From Actinomycetes bacterium (lineage in GTDB: Bacteria; Actinomycetota; Actinomycetes; Mycobacteriales; Mycobacteriaceae), in assembly GCA_023432405.1 (NCBI GenBank), contig JAEYUQ010000028.1:1-38454 (forward strand): DNA of 38,454 nucleotides, read 5' to 3'. Shown piece by piece: positions 17,129 to 25,758 of this stretch. Each line of letters begins with the position of its first letter. Position 1 is the first letter of the stretch. The position numbers and the translations under genes were made by a program. The notes under the pieces were generated by a model. That model did not search any database and was not told the origin of the DNA. It was given only the letters and a program-made list of their open reading frames with translations.

Positions 17129-18115
17129 CTATTGTCTCTCGTCCGCAGTATGGCCATCTAGTCCCTCGCCTGTAGGGGCACTGCCTCCCTGAGTGTCACC
17201 ATGTCCTCCAGGGCCACGCCACCCCTTTGTAGGAAGTTGCAGCTTAGAAACCAATCTATCCGTGAAGTTGAAATCATCCAGCCGCACCCATTTCACGGAG
17301 CGACGCCCGCGCTGAACCTCCACTCGTGACCCCGGCGGCATAGGGATTTTCCGAAAACCGTCAAGGACAGCTTCTGCCTGAGTGGAAGCAAAGTCAGATT
17401 CCACCGCCACCACAGACTGGGGACTTACAACCAGAGGCTTTGTAAAAAGTGCGTGGGCATTGTTGGGAACAACCAAAATGGCGTCCAGGGATGGCCACAA
17501 GACTGGCCCTCCCGCAGAGAATGCATACGCCGTAGACCCTGTAGGTGTTGATACCAAAACGCCGTCGCATCCAAAGGAACTTACAGGGCGTCCATCAACT
17601 TCCAGTGTGGCGTCCAAAACACCACTTCGTTGGAGGTTCTCGACACTGACTTCGTTGAGAGCAAATCCCCGACCGATCACCGCACGCTGACCATCAAAAA
17701 CGGTGACATCTATAGTCATGCGCTCATCCACGCTATAGCTGTGCTGGATTACTCGATGAATGGCATCCTCCAAGGATTCAGCCTCTGATTGTGCCAGGAA
17801 CCCCACGTGACCCAAGTTGATTCCTAGAACCGGGACATCTGCTCGATGAGCCAGATAGGCTGCCCTCAAAAAGGTGCCATCCCCGCCTAACACCAGAACT
17901 AACTCCACATTGTCTTCCGGAGACAGTTCATCCTCTAGGCGCTGCAATGTGTCTAATTCGGGGGCATCAGGGAAGGCAGCATCATCGAAAGTGGGACGTA
18001 TGAGTACCTCAATGCCCGCTGCGTACAGCATTTCTGCAGCACGTACAGCAGATTCCCTATGACTCCGCTGTGCTGAATTGAGAACGAGGAGTACGCGACG
18101 TCCTGAAGCCGTCAT
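17129..18115 (-). CDS. nadK: NAD kinase
   Basis: A 328-aa inorganic polyphosphate/ATP NAD kinase producing NADP. The diagnostic GGDGTFLRAA is at 77-86, with GINLGHVGFLA, NEVSVENLQRSG and TPTGSTAYAFSAGGP following. The C-terminal tail after about 295 is Gly/Pro-rich and not conserved. Its ATG overlaps the tlyA stop by four bases (ATGA), implying coupled translation. The gene is often called ppnK in this order. Confidence 0.96.
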   Translation of the reverse strand: MTASGRRVLLVLNSAQRSHRESAVRAAEMLYAAGIEVLIRPTFDDAAFPDAPELDTLQRLEDELSPEDNVELVLVLGGDGTFLRAAYLAHRADVPVLGINLGHVGFLAQSEAESLEDAIHRVIQHSYSVDERMTIDVTVFDGQRAVIGRGFALNEVSVENLQRSGVLDATLEVDGRPVSSFGCDGVLVSTPTGSTAYAFSAGGPVLWPSLDAILVVPNNAHALFTKPLVVSPQSVVAVESDFASTQAEAVLDGFRKIPMPPGSRVEVQRGRRSVKWVRLDDFNFTDRLVSKLQLPTKGWRGPGGHGDTQGGSAPTGEGLDGHTADERQ

Positions 18116-18927
18116 TGCGGTCCTTTCTGCACGGCACGTGCCACCATGTCTTCGATAACGTCCTGCGGCTGAGCAGAGTCACCATCATCTTTCTTCAACC
18201 ATAAGAAATACTCTACGTTCCCGCTAGGGCCAGGTAGGGGGCTAGCTGTGACTCCCTGAACACTGAGCCCAAGACTTTGAGCAAAGGCAGCACATTCTGC
18301 TGTTACCTCACAGCGCAGTTGTGGACTGCGTACCACCCCACCGTGCCCCACACGATCTTTTCCGACCTCAAACTGAGGTTTCACCATAGGAAGAAGATCA
18401 GCTCCGGTTTTCATGCATCCAGCTATTGCTGGAAGCACGAGTTTCAACGAAATAAAAGAAAGGTCTCCTACCATAGCGTCCAGAAGGCCTCCCGTCAGTT
18501 CAGGAGTAATGGAGCGGATATTTGTGCGATCTAGCACTGTGACTCGTGGATCATTGTGCAGGCGCCAAAGGAGTTGTCCGTAACCCACATCCACTGCCAC
18601 CACTTCTGAGGCGCCTTGGCGAAGGAGCACATCAGTGAACCCACCTGTCGAGGCCCCTGCGTCCAAGACTCTGCGCCCCTTGAAGGAAAGACCTTCCTGA
18701 GAAAAGACATCCACCGCGCCGAGAAGTTTATGAGCACCTCTGGAGGCCCAAGAACTCTGTGGAACTGTCACCTTGATGGACACAGAATCTTCAACCTGTG
18801 TGGCTGGTTTCTGGGCAACAAATCCCCCTACCACAACGTGACCTGCTTTGATCCACTCCACAGCTTGTTCTCGCGAACGCGCTATTTTCCGACGTACCAG
18901 TTCAGCATCCAACCTCCGGCGAGTCAT
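18112..18927 (-). CDS. tlyA: TlyA family rRNA 2'-O-methyltransferase
   Basis: A 271-aa protein with an N-terminal S4 RNA-binding domain (1-62, RLDAELVRRKIARSREQA) and an FtsJ-like methyltransferase domain. The SAM motif VLDAGASTGGFTDVLL is near 87-102, followed by VVAVDVGYGQL and DLSFISLKLVLP. In M. tuberculosis TlyA methylates C1409 of 16S and C1920 of 23S rRNA, and its loss gives capreomycin resistance; the same activity is inferred here. It overlaps the preceding 55-aa gene by ATGA and nadK by ATGA. Confidence 0.95.
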   Translation of the reverse strand: MTRRRLDAELVRRKIARSREQAVEWIKAGHVVVGGFVAQKPATQVEDSVSIKVTVPQSSWASRGAHKLLGAVDVFSQEGLSFKGRRVLDAGASTGGFTDVLLRQGASEVVAVDVGYGQLLWRLHNDPRVTVLDRTNIRSITPELTGGLLDAMVGDLSFISLKLVLPAIAGCMKTGADLLPMVKPQFEVGKDRVGHGGVVRSPQLRCEVTAECAAFAQSLGLSVQGVTASPLPGPSGNVEYFLWLKKDDGDSAQPQDVIEDMVARAVQKGPQ

Positions 18928-19091
18928 AGCTCTTCTCCTTGGAGAGCTCGGGAGAGAATATGATGCTCAGCCTCCAACTGCTTCGCCACATCTTCCAGAG
19001 TGGATGAAGGTTGGCTCTGGATAGCGCTGAGCGCCTCTTCTAACTGCTGTACCGTCACCCGGGAAGTACGCGGATCATGGGGAACTACCAC
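18924..19091 (-). CDS. small conserved-position protein, 55 aa (Rv1693-like position)
   Basis: This short frame begins with GTG at 19091-19089, overlapping the phosphatase stop (GTGGTAG), and ends in a TGA that overlaps the tlyA start (ATGA). It encodes 55 residues beginning MVVPHDPRTSRVTVQQLEEA and ending SRALQGEEL, and is predicted to be an amphipathic helical protein without Cys or TM. Both junctions are coupled, and M. tuberculosis has a comparably small gene (Rv1693) at this point between Rv1692 and tlyA. Function is unknown. Confidence 0.7.
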   Translation of the reverse strand: MVVPHDPRTSRVTVQQLEEALSAIQSQPSSTLEDVAKQLEAEHHILSRALQGEEL

Positions 19092-20092
19092 AACATCTCC
19101 AACAGATCTTTGAGAACATCTTCCTGAGTATCAATCATCGTGACGGGAGAGGACTTCCCGGATAAGTCCCAAGAGACAGAAAGAACAGTCCTCACCACGT
19201 CCAGTGGAGTTGTTTCTCTGCTGCCTCCGCTCAGGAATAGAGTGTCCCCCTGTATCTGGGTCTGCACACCTCCACTGGGTTGGAGGTTCATATCCTCTAC
19301 AGGCATGAGAAGACCTCTCAGATCAGGAGCAACGTAGGTGGGACGAGACTCCTTCGGGAGAGGAGCAAGTAAATCCCGCAACCTTGTTACCCCTGACAGG
19401 ACAAGGAGAGTATCAAAACCGCTTGCTATTCCGGCACCAATGTCAGTGGATAAACGATCTCCCACAACAAGAGGATTCTTCATACCGTGGCGCCTCGCCC
19501 CCATAAGGCACATATCCGGCTGGGGCTTTCCCGATGAGACCCACTGTGTTTCAGCGCAGTCAGCTACCACTCGAGCCATTCCACCGTTACCAATCTCAAG
19601 ACCACGCTCCGTTGGCAAAGTCTGATCTGTGTTTGTGATGAAGAAGCCTGCGCCCTGACGGATACTGAGAACTGCTTCGCTCAGCTGACCCCAGGTGGCG
19701 TCTGAGCAATATCCCTGAATAACGGCATCGGGAGCATCGTGAGAGCTTTCTACCACCGTCAACCCCGCGCGTAAACAGGCCTCTTTCAGATAGGGAGAAC
19801 CCACCACTAACACCTTGACGTGGTCAGAGTAGGCGCGAATAACGGCGTCGATAGTAACTTCTGCGGAGGTAACTACATCCCAAGGGGACGCTGAAAAACC
19901 GAACCCTTCGAGTTTCGTCGCCACGGTTTCCGGACTGCGTGAGGAATTGTTTGTCACGTAGACAACTGGCACGTTCAGCGCTGACATAGTCTCCAGGGCG
20001 TGTGGAAGAGCATTCTTGCCTTTCCACACGGTTCCATCCAAATCTGCTAGCAGACCGTCATAGTGACTGATGACTGTATCCTGTGTGACCAC
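19085..20092 (-). CDS. HAD-superfamily phosphatase, NagD-like (Rv1692 type)
   Basis: A 335-aa HAD hydrolase. Motif I DLDGT (17-21) gives the nucleophilic and acid Asp residues. Motif II is VYVTNNSSRS, and motif III/IV is VVGDRLSTDIGAG with the capping domain between them (class IIA, NagD/glycerol-3-phosphate phosphatase group). M. tuberculosis Rv1692 is a D,L-glycerol 3-phosphate phosphatase, so polar-lipid glycerol recycling is a reasonable but unproven role. It starts with GTG at 20092, three bases after the TPR gene stop; no ATG exists before motif I. Confidence 0.88.
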   Translation of the reverse strand: MVTQDTVISHYDGLLADLDGTVWKGKNALPHALETMSALNVPVVYVTNNSSRSPETVATKLEGFGFSASPWDVVTSAEVTIDAVIRAYSDHVKVLVVGSPYLKEACLRAGLTVVESSHDAPDAVIQGYCSDATWGQLSEAVLSIRQGAGFFITNTDQTLPTERGLEIGNGGMARVVADCAETQWVSSGKPQPDMCLMGARRHGMKNPLVVGDRLSTDIGAGIASGFDTLLVLSGVTRLRDLLAPLPKESRPTYVAPDLRGLLMPVEDMNLQPSGGVQTQIQGDTLFLSGGSRETTPLDVVRTVLSVSWDLSGKSSPVTMIDTQEDVLKDLLEMLW

Positions 20093-20095
20093 GGT

Positions 20096-21007
20096 CTACA
20101 GTGTTCCTTCCAGCTCCGCAACACGGTCAGCGGCGTCGGTAAGGTGGTGCGTATCTGCACTGGCCACAGCCGCAAATCGCTCAAGGGCTACCTTGCTCTC
20201 CCCCGCAGACACTAAGGCATCAGCGTAAGCGTAGCTCAAACGCAGGTCTGTGAGCGTCTCCGGATGAAGCTTCGGATTATGAACTTCCAAAGCCTTCCGA
20301 GCTTCCTCATACTGACCCATATCCGCATGAGCACCGGCCACCACAATTGCTAGCTCAATACTGGATTCCGCATCTAACTGACGCGCCTCTGGACTTGCTG
20401 CTAGCTCTATTGCTTTGTCCGGTTTCCCTAAACCACGCTCTGCATCAGCCATAACTGCAAGAAGCCCAGGCCCTCCACTCATACGCCGGGCGGCTCGTAG
20501 CTCGGAGAGTGCTTCCTTCCAATCACCGATGTGGTAGGCGGCAATACCCGCGGTTTCTCTCACCACCGCAACCCGCCCAGCTCGAGCCTTCGCCGCCTGT
20601 GCGTGCCTGGCGGCTAACTCAGGGTCCTCATCCAGGTACATGGCACAGCAAATGAGATGCTTGGCCACCACGTCTGCGTTATCTTTGGAGAGCACTTTAA
20701 GGTCCTGAAGAACCATCGGATCCAATTCCTGCGCCTGAACATCATCAGGAATACTCGGTTCATTGCGCAAGAACTTCTGTTGGCGTTCCTCGCGGTAGCC
20801 AAACTTCTTTGGCGTGTGGCTCTGACGGTAATCAGTCCGGCCTTCACGACGCCGCCGACGCTCTTCCTGGTCACCATTCTTGCGGTTGCGAGAGCGCGCG
20901 GAATTCTCACGAGTATGCGTGTGGTCAGTGCGCCCGCTCTTGCGCTGCTGGTTGTCTAAGTGACCTGAATGCGCACGTCGGCTGTCTTTGTCGTGATTAG
21001 TTGCCAT
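20096..21007 (-). CDS. TPR-repeat protein (Rv1691 type)
   Basis: A 303-aa protein. The first 90 residues are highly charged and disordered, rich in Arg, Lys, Asp and His. Residues about 110-300 form helical tetratricopeptide-like repeats (AARHAQAAKARAGRVAVVRETAGIA is one helix pair). It likely acts as a scaffold; partner unknown. The ATG at 21007 is chosen because GAGGGTG lies upstream; a TTG at 21025 is in frame. It heads the minus-strand block. Confidence 0.82.
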   Translation of the reverse strand: MATNHDKDSRRAHSGHLDNQQRKSGRTDHTHTRENSARSRNRKNGDQEERRRRREGRTDYRQSHTPKKFGYREERQQKFLRNEPSIPDDVQAQELDPMVLQDLKVLSKDNADVVAKHLICCAMYLDEDPELAARHAQAAKARAGRVAVVRETAGIAAYHIGDWKEALSELRAARRMSGGPGLLAVMADAERGLGKPDKAIELAASPEARQLDAESSIELAIVVAGAHADMGQYEEARKALEVHNPKLHPETLTDLRLSYAYADALVSAGESKVALERFAAVASADTHHLTDAADRVAELEGTL

Positions 21008-21170
21008 TGTGATGAACACCCTCAACTCGTCGTGATGTGGCTAACTGTGGATACTCTACCGGCTCTTGGCCTGTAGGCAGAACCATCCCAGCCAGCCGCT
21101 GTGAACCGAGCTCTTACCGACTGGGCTCATCGTCGAAGAGTTATTGCCAGCGAGGGAATAAAGATCCAAA

Positions 21171-21191
21171 GTTGAGCGTTATGGACTCATG
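21171..21191. promoter_or_regulatory. HAIR-like operator (HspR binding site) upstream of hsp20
   Basis: GTTGAGC, 7 nt, ACTCATG matches the HAIR consensus CTTGAGT-N7-ACTCAAG at 11 of 14 positions with exact spacing. It lies about 50 bp before the hsp20 start, where a repressor would block transcription. HspR controls dnaK and the hsp20 gene acr2 in mycobacteria. Confidence 0.6.
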
Positions 21192-21241
21192 TTTGGGTAA
21201 AAAGCCCAGCCTGGCTATTCATTTCAGAAGGAGGACAGACA

Positions 21242-21715
21242 ATGTCTAATCTCTCACGATTCAACCCGCTGGCTCCTCTCGCAGATCTAGCCTCACTCCA
21301 GCGCGATTTCTTCGGCGACGACCCTTTCGGGCTTGTTCGCAGCGCTTCTGTTCCTACGACTGACGTCTACGAGAAGAACGGCACTCTCTTTGTTGAAGCT
21401 CACCTTCCCAACTTCGACCGCGATGATGTCAAGGTCAATGTTGAAGAGGGGTATCTGGTGATCTCGGCGGATCGCCATGAAAAGTCCGAGGACGCAGACC
21501 GCAAGTATGTGGTGCGTGAATCCTCCACTAGCTTCAGGCGTCGGATTTCGCTACCTGACGGCGTTGATACCACCGCGATTAATGGATCCCTTGACGACGG
21601 CGTGCTGACGGTGGAGATTCCTTTGCCGAAACCGAAGGAAGAGCGACACGAAATCACCATTAGCTCGAAGAAGTCTGGCGCCCAGGTTGTCGAGTCCACT
21701 GAGGAAACCGAGTAA
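21242..21715 (+). CDS. Hsp20/alpha-crystallin family small heat shock protein
   Basis: A 157-aa ATP-independent holdase chaperone. Residues 1-35 are the variable N-terminal arm (LSRFNPLAPLADLASLQRDFF). Residues about 38-140 are the alpha-crystallin domain, with DVYEKNGTLFVEAHLPNFDR and the conserved LDDGVLTVEIPLPK. The tail ends in acidic residues and contains EITISSK. A strong AGAAGGAGG ribosome site precedes the ATG. The HAIR-like site upstream indicates HspR repression and heat induction. Confidence 0.94.
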   Translation: MSNLSRFNPLAPLADLASLQRDFFGDDPFGLVRSASVPTTDVYEKNGTLFVEAHLPNFDRDDVKVNVEEGYLVISADRHEKSEDADRKYVVRESSTSFRRRISLPDGVDTTAINGSLDDGVLTVEIPLPKPKEERHEITISSKKSGAQVVESTEETE

Positions 21716-21848
21716 AAGACGGGCACTAAGGAGAAGGCGGATGCCAGAGCGAGAAAAAGTGCAGTGTACGGGGAAGATCCTCGGCTAGGGGAAGGATACC
21801 GAGTGCAGGGCACATTCTTTCGAGAACCAGTCCGGCGAACTAGGAATC

Positions 21849-22487
21849 ATGCATCTGCGGGAACTCTTTGAGCTTTTACGTGTCCATGTGGACGCCAGCA
21901 CCTGGTGGCCTGCGGACACTCGTTTTGAAGTTTGCGTAGGTGCAGTTCTTACTCAAAATACTGCCTGGACAAATGTGGAGATGGCTATTGCCCAGTTGAA
22001 AGGGGCTGACGCTCTCTCCCCAGAAGCCCTGATTCGGATGCCCTCTCTGACCCTCCAGCAACTCATCCGCCCCTCTGGGTATTACAAGACAAAGACGACG
22101 TATCTCAAAGCACTCTCCGAATGGTTTATTAACCATGACGCAGAGGCCAACGGCTTTGACACACAGAGACTCCGACAAAGCCTGCTCAAGGTCCGTGGCA
22201 TAGGTCCTGAAACCGCGGACGATATTTTGCTTTACGCTTATCGACGCCCCGTCTTCGTCTGGGATCTCTATGCTCGCAGGCTTTGTGAAGTTGCGGGTTT
22301 GGGCACCTTCTCTACTTACGAGCAGGCTCGCGCTACGCTCAACCACCACCTTGTGGAAGAGGCTTTTTCAGTTGATGAGCTTGCTCTGTTCCATGGCCTT
22401 GTTGTAGAAGCCGGCAAACAGGCACGAGCCGCAGGTGACAGAGACCTCTTTTATTCAGAGCTTCTTGCTTCGGAGGCTTTCTCCTGA
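21849..22487 (+). CDS. MagIII-type HhH-GPD DNA glycosylase (endonuclease III related)
   Basis: A 212-aa base-excision repair protein. The HhH motif VRGIGPETADDILLYA (115-130) and catalytic Asp139 in VFVWDLYARR are present. The lyase Lys of Nth (GRKTA) is replaced by Glu (GPETA), and the C-terminal four-Cys iron-sulfur motif is absent. These features match COG2231, whose founding member is the 3-methyladenine glycosylase MagIII of Helicobacter pylori, so a monofunctional alkyl-purine glycosylase is the best call. The N-terminal VGAVLTQNTAWTNVEMA is the usual first helix pair. The ribosome site is weak. Confidence 0.83.
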   Translation: MHLRELFELLRVHVDASTWWPADTRFEVCVGAVLTQNTAWTNVEMAIAQLKGADALSPEALIRMPSLTLQQLIRPSGYYKTKTTYLKALSEWFINHDAEANGFDTQRLRQSLLKVRGIGPETADDILLYAYRRPVFVWDLYARRLCEVAGLGTFSTYEQARATLNHHLVEEAFSVDELALFHGLVVEAGKQARAAGDRDLFYSELLASEAFS

Positions 22488-22797
22488 CGATGCGATTTTC
22501 CCTAGGACTTTCCTTGCTGGGGCTGTGAACCTTCCAGCCGCCCGTGTCTCCGGGCTAATCGTCGGAATAGCTCTCAAGGAAAGCACAGGCGTACATCCTT
22601 GGCTATGTTCCAATCCCCCCCCAAAAAAAACGAAGTAAGAAAAACCAAGATACCTCAATCAATAGGGCGCACTGGGGCGTGCTCTGATGACGCGATAGAA
22701 GAGCGCTACTGCTCAACACTGGAAACCGAGTATTACACGCTGCATAAGCGGATGCGTCCACGCTTTGCGGGAAACCCACTAAGAGATTTGAGTTTCA
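22488..22797. other. convergent intergenic stretch with C8A8 homopolymer
   Basis: 310 bp between two converging genes. The notable element is eight C followed by eight A (22615-22630), which on the minus strand reads T8G8. No stable hairpin adjoins it, and open frames here show no recognisable protein. Homopolymers of this length are prone to sequencing and replication slippage. Confidence 0.5.
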
Positions 22798-24066
22798 TCA
22801 CGCCCCAGGAACAGTCACACGTACGGCGCCATCCTTGGCAACATATACCTTTGCGGCGAAAGCCGCTGCCAAGTTAATCCTCTGCCATCCTTCCCCGTTA
22901 TCTAGGGGATAGCCCGAAGGCAGAGCCGTGTATCGGATCACCAGTTCTCGTTGCGCAGCCGTGAGATGAGGAAAGCGAGTTCTAAGCAGTGCTTGCACAC
23001 CTGAAGGAACGGTGAGCGGCTTGTTTCCTGCCTCGATTTGGGGAAATCCGTACGTCATACGCTTCGTATAGGAACTGACTGCCTCGGCATCTGACATGAG
23101 TCCGGTTTCATGCCCCGCAGCCGTTCCTGCCTCGTCCTGGTGTACGGCTTCAGCGATGGTGGATCCTAGACGACGCTCAAGATCGGTGCGTAGTTCAGAG
23201 GTACAATCCCTGACGTAGCGCCCCATAACTGGATCCAGATCATCATCCACAGCAACGGCCGTTCCCATCATTCGACCCCCAATCACATCGAGTGGGTAAT
23301 GAACGCCAAGAACAACCCTGTGGTATCCAGACTCAGAACTTCTACTAAGTATTTGAGGCCCAAGCTCCGGAAGCATAACTGCCAAAAGCGTACTCACCCA
23401 TGTGGATTGATTCGTATGGCCCGAAGGGAAGGACTTATCCGCTGGATAGAGGTTGTTACCAGGCAGGTTGTAGCGTTGAATACGGTTCGGCGCCACCTGA
23501 AATGGTCTATCGACGTTGAATGCTGCCTTTTCTAAAGCAGTAGATCCAGTGAGTCCGCCTCCCAACGATGCCCATCCCTTGTCAAGGAGAATGGTCGTTT
23601 TGGGAACTGTCCGTTCTGAAATAGCCGCCCTCAGAGCACCGCCCACGCGAGGGCCCAGGGCATAGGAGAGCTGCTTCACAAGCCCTCCGGTATCCACTAC
23701 TGCATCAGCCTGGGCTCGTTTTATCAGAGCCGAATCTGCGCTGTTGTTAATAGCCACAACCATATCCAGGTTCTGCTTCATTACTGACGGGTGACGAGCA
23801 CGAAGATCCTGGTATCCATCCAGAACGTGATAATAACGTCCTTTTACCGTGAGACACTCCGCATTGTTACCACAGGTATCTCCAGAACTGGCGGAGGAAG
23901 GTATCTGAAAACTTGTAGCTGAGGCAGGTGACATCGCGCTTTGGCAATCGAGTACAACCGTTGTCACTGCCAGTAAGAACGCGAGTACGGATAACCGTAA
24001 TAAGCCACTGGAATTCGTCCGGGGAGAAGAAGAACCTTCGCCAGTAAAGCCACTATCGCCAACCAC
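22798..24066 (-). CDS. secreted PAP2-family (class A-like) acid phosphatase
   Basis: A 422-aa protein with an N-terminal signal anchor (about 21-40, GLLRLSVLAFLLAVTTVVLD). All three phosphatase motifs are present: K180-x6-R187P188, PSGH (214-217) and HRVVLGVHYPLD (His249, Arg250, His256, Asp260). The class A acid phosphatase/vanadium haloperoxidase fold follows, with a long C-terminal extension (about 280-422) that includes YTALPSGYPLDNGEGW. It should release phosphate from organic monoesters outside the cell. The proposed GTG start has no strong ribosome site. It is divergent from the sugar transporter. Confidence 0.87.
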   Translation of the reverse strand: MVGDSGFTGEGSSSPRTNSSGLLRLSVLAFLLAVTTVVLDCQSAMSPASATSFQIPSSASSGDTCGNNAECLTVKGRYYHVLDGYQDLRARHPSVMKQNLDMVVAINNSADSALIKRAQADAVVDTGGLVKQLSYALGPRVGGALRAAISERTVPKTTILLDKGWASLGGGLTGSTALEKAAFNVDRPFQVAPNRIQRYNLPGNNLYPADKSFPSGHTNQSTWVSTLLAVMLPELGPQILSRSSESGYHRVVLGVHYPLDVIGGRMMGTAVAVDDDLDPVMGRYVRDCTSELRTDLERRLGSTIAEAVHQDEAGTAAGHETGLMSDAEAVSSYTKRMTYGFPQIEAGNKPLTVPSGVQALLRTRFPHLTAAQRELVIRYTALPSGYPLDNGEGWQRINLAAAFAAKVYVAKDGAVRVTVPGA

Positions 24067-24162
24067 AGACCACAGATTAACTCACTCGTGTGAACTCACA
24101 TTGAACGTCACTCAACGCAGAGCAGAAAGATGAGGAAACCTCAGAATACGAAAGTGCATATC

Positions 24163-24192
24163 TCTCAGTGGTGGTTATGACCAGGACTGAGA
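24163..24192. promoter_or_regulatory. dyad in the divergent promoter region
   Basis: TCTCAGT (24163-24169) and ACTGAGA (24186-24192) form a perfect 7-bp inverted repeat 16 nt apart in the 230-bp gap between the acid phosphatase and the sugar transporter. The position fits an operator or a leader hairpin. No regulator gene is adjacent. Confidence 0.35.
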
Positions 24193-24296
24193 TAGGCGAC
24201 CATAATAAAGGTTGATTATTCAATATCAAGGGGTTAAGTCCTGCTTTCATAAAGTAGTCACTATCCGCTTGAGTGTTCGTTGCTGAGGAGAAATCA

Positions 24297-25670
24297 GTGA
24301 GTACTCAACATGGTTCCACCGCCAACCACTCGCCCACCAAGCCTAAGGTTCTGTGGGCAGCAGCCATTATTGCCCTAGGCGGTCTTCTCTTCGGCTACGA
24401 CACCGGAGTAATCTCTGGTGCATTGCCGTCTATGACCGACTATTTCCGCCTCAAGCCACTTTCCTCTGGAGTTGTGGTGAGCTCCCTGGTTGTCGGCTGT
24501 GCCATCGGCGCTTTTGCCGCCGGTGCCCTGGCTGATAGGTTTGGACGCCGCCTAGTCCTTATCGCCTCAGCAGTGATTTTCGTTCTCGGCGCCTTAGTAG
24601 CAGCATTCTCGATAAACATTCCCATGATGGTGATTGCCCGTGTGATCCTGGGTCTCGGGGTGGGTGTGGCTTCCAACATCGTGCCTATGTTTATCTCTGA
24701 ACTGGCACCCCCACATCTGCGCGGGCGCTTGGTCAGTCTTAACCAACTCCTCATCGTCACAGGAATTATGTTGGCGTATCTTGCCAACTACTCTCTCCAC
24801 GGGATTTCGCACGACTGGCGCTGGATGTTCGGCCTCGCCGTCATTCCTTCTCTGCTATTTGGCGCCGGAATTCTCCTCCTCGATGAATCGCCACGCTGGT
24901 TGGCTCTGCGCGGTCAGGTTGATGAGGCACGCAGAGTTCTCAGTAGCGTTCGATTCCCCGAGGAAGTTGAAGCCGAGCTGGCCGATATTCAGGCCAGTGC
25001 CGCCCAGGAGGAAGCCTCTGGATCTGGATTCCGCTCCCTAGGCGATCGTCGTCTACGCAGGGTTCTCATTGCAGGTATTGGTCTGCAGTTTCTTGGCCAA
25101 CTCACAGGCGTTAACGCAGTGGTTTACTATGCTCCCAGCATTTTTGAAAGCGCTGGCCTAGGGGCGTCGGCAGCACTCCTTGCCACAGTGGGAGTAGGCG
25201 TTGTCAACGTCCTCTTTACCTTTGTGGGCATGGCTCTGGTGGATCGCCTCGGCCGTACCAAGCTTCTGGCCACCGGAGCTTTCTTTATGGCTATCTTCTT
25301 AGGCGGCTTGGCTTACGTCCTCATGTCCGAGTCTCACACCTCACTGACCTCAACCATGGGTATTCTCTGCGTATTCGGGTACATCGCTTCGTGTGCAGCA
25401 ACCTTGAATGTTGTGGTCTTCATCATTGCCTCCGAGCTCTACCCGCTGCGTGTGAGGGGTGCAGCCATGAGTGTCACCCTGGCCGCCAACTGGACCATGA
25501 GCTTTGCGGTTTCACTGACCTATCTCAGCCTCTTTGAAGCCTTCGGCGGTGCCGGCACCTTCGGCGTCTACGCCCTAGTTGCTGTGGGATTAGGCTTCTT
25601 CGCTCTCGTCGTTATCCCAGAAACCAAGGGCAAGAGCCTCGAACAGATTGAGCGCGAGTACGCCAGCTAG
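24297..25670 (+). CDS. sugar:H+ symporter, MFS sugar-porter family
   Basis: A 457-aa 12-TM transporter. Sugar-porter signatures are complete: GYDTGVISGALPSM in TM1, DRFGRR after TM2, ESPRWLALRG before the central loop, QFLGQLTGVNAVVYYAPSIF in TM7, DRLGRTKLL after TM8, and the PETKGKSLEQIE C-terminal motif. Likely substrates are xylose, galactose, arabinose or myo-inositol; which one cannot be read from sequence. The GTG at 24297 is chosen because GAGGAG lies 6 nt upstream; a GTG at 24273 is in frame but has no ribosome site. Confidence 0.92.
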   Translation: MSTQHGSTANHSPTKPKVLWAAAIIALGGLLFGYDTGVISGALPSMTDYFRLKPLSSGVVVSSLVVGCAIGAFAAGALADRFGRRLVLIASAVIFVLGALVAAFSINIPMMVIARVILGLGVGVASNIVPMFISELAPPHLRGRLVSLNQLLIVTGIMLAYLANYSLHGISHDWRWMFGLAVIPSLLFGAGILLLDESPRWLALRGQVDEARRVLSSVRFPEEVEAELADIQASAAQEEASGSGFRSLGDRRLRRVLIAGIGLQFLGQLTGVNAVVYYAPSIFESAGLGASAALLATVGVGVVNVLFTFVGMALVDRLGRTKLLATGAFFMAIFLGGLAYVLMSESHTSLTSTMGILCVFGYIASCAATLNVVVFIIASELYPLRVRGAAMSVTLAANWTMSFAVSLTYLSLFEAFGGAGTFGVYALVAVGLGFFALVVIPETKGKSLEQIEREYAS

Positions 25671-25758
25671 TCCACCACATAATCGCCCTACCAGCTCGAG
25701 AAGATAGCCCGCACTTCCGCAGATGAGGAAGCCGCTATAAGAAAGTCAGATACATGAA

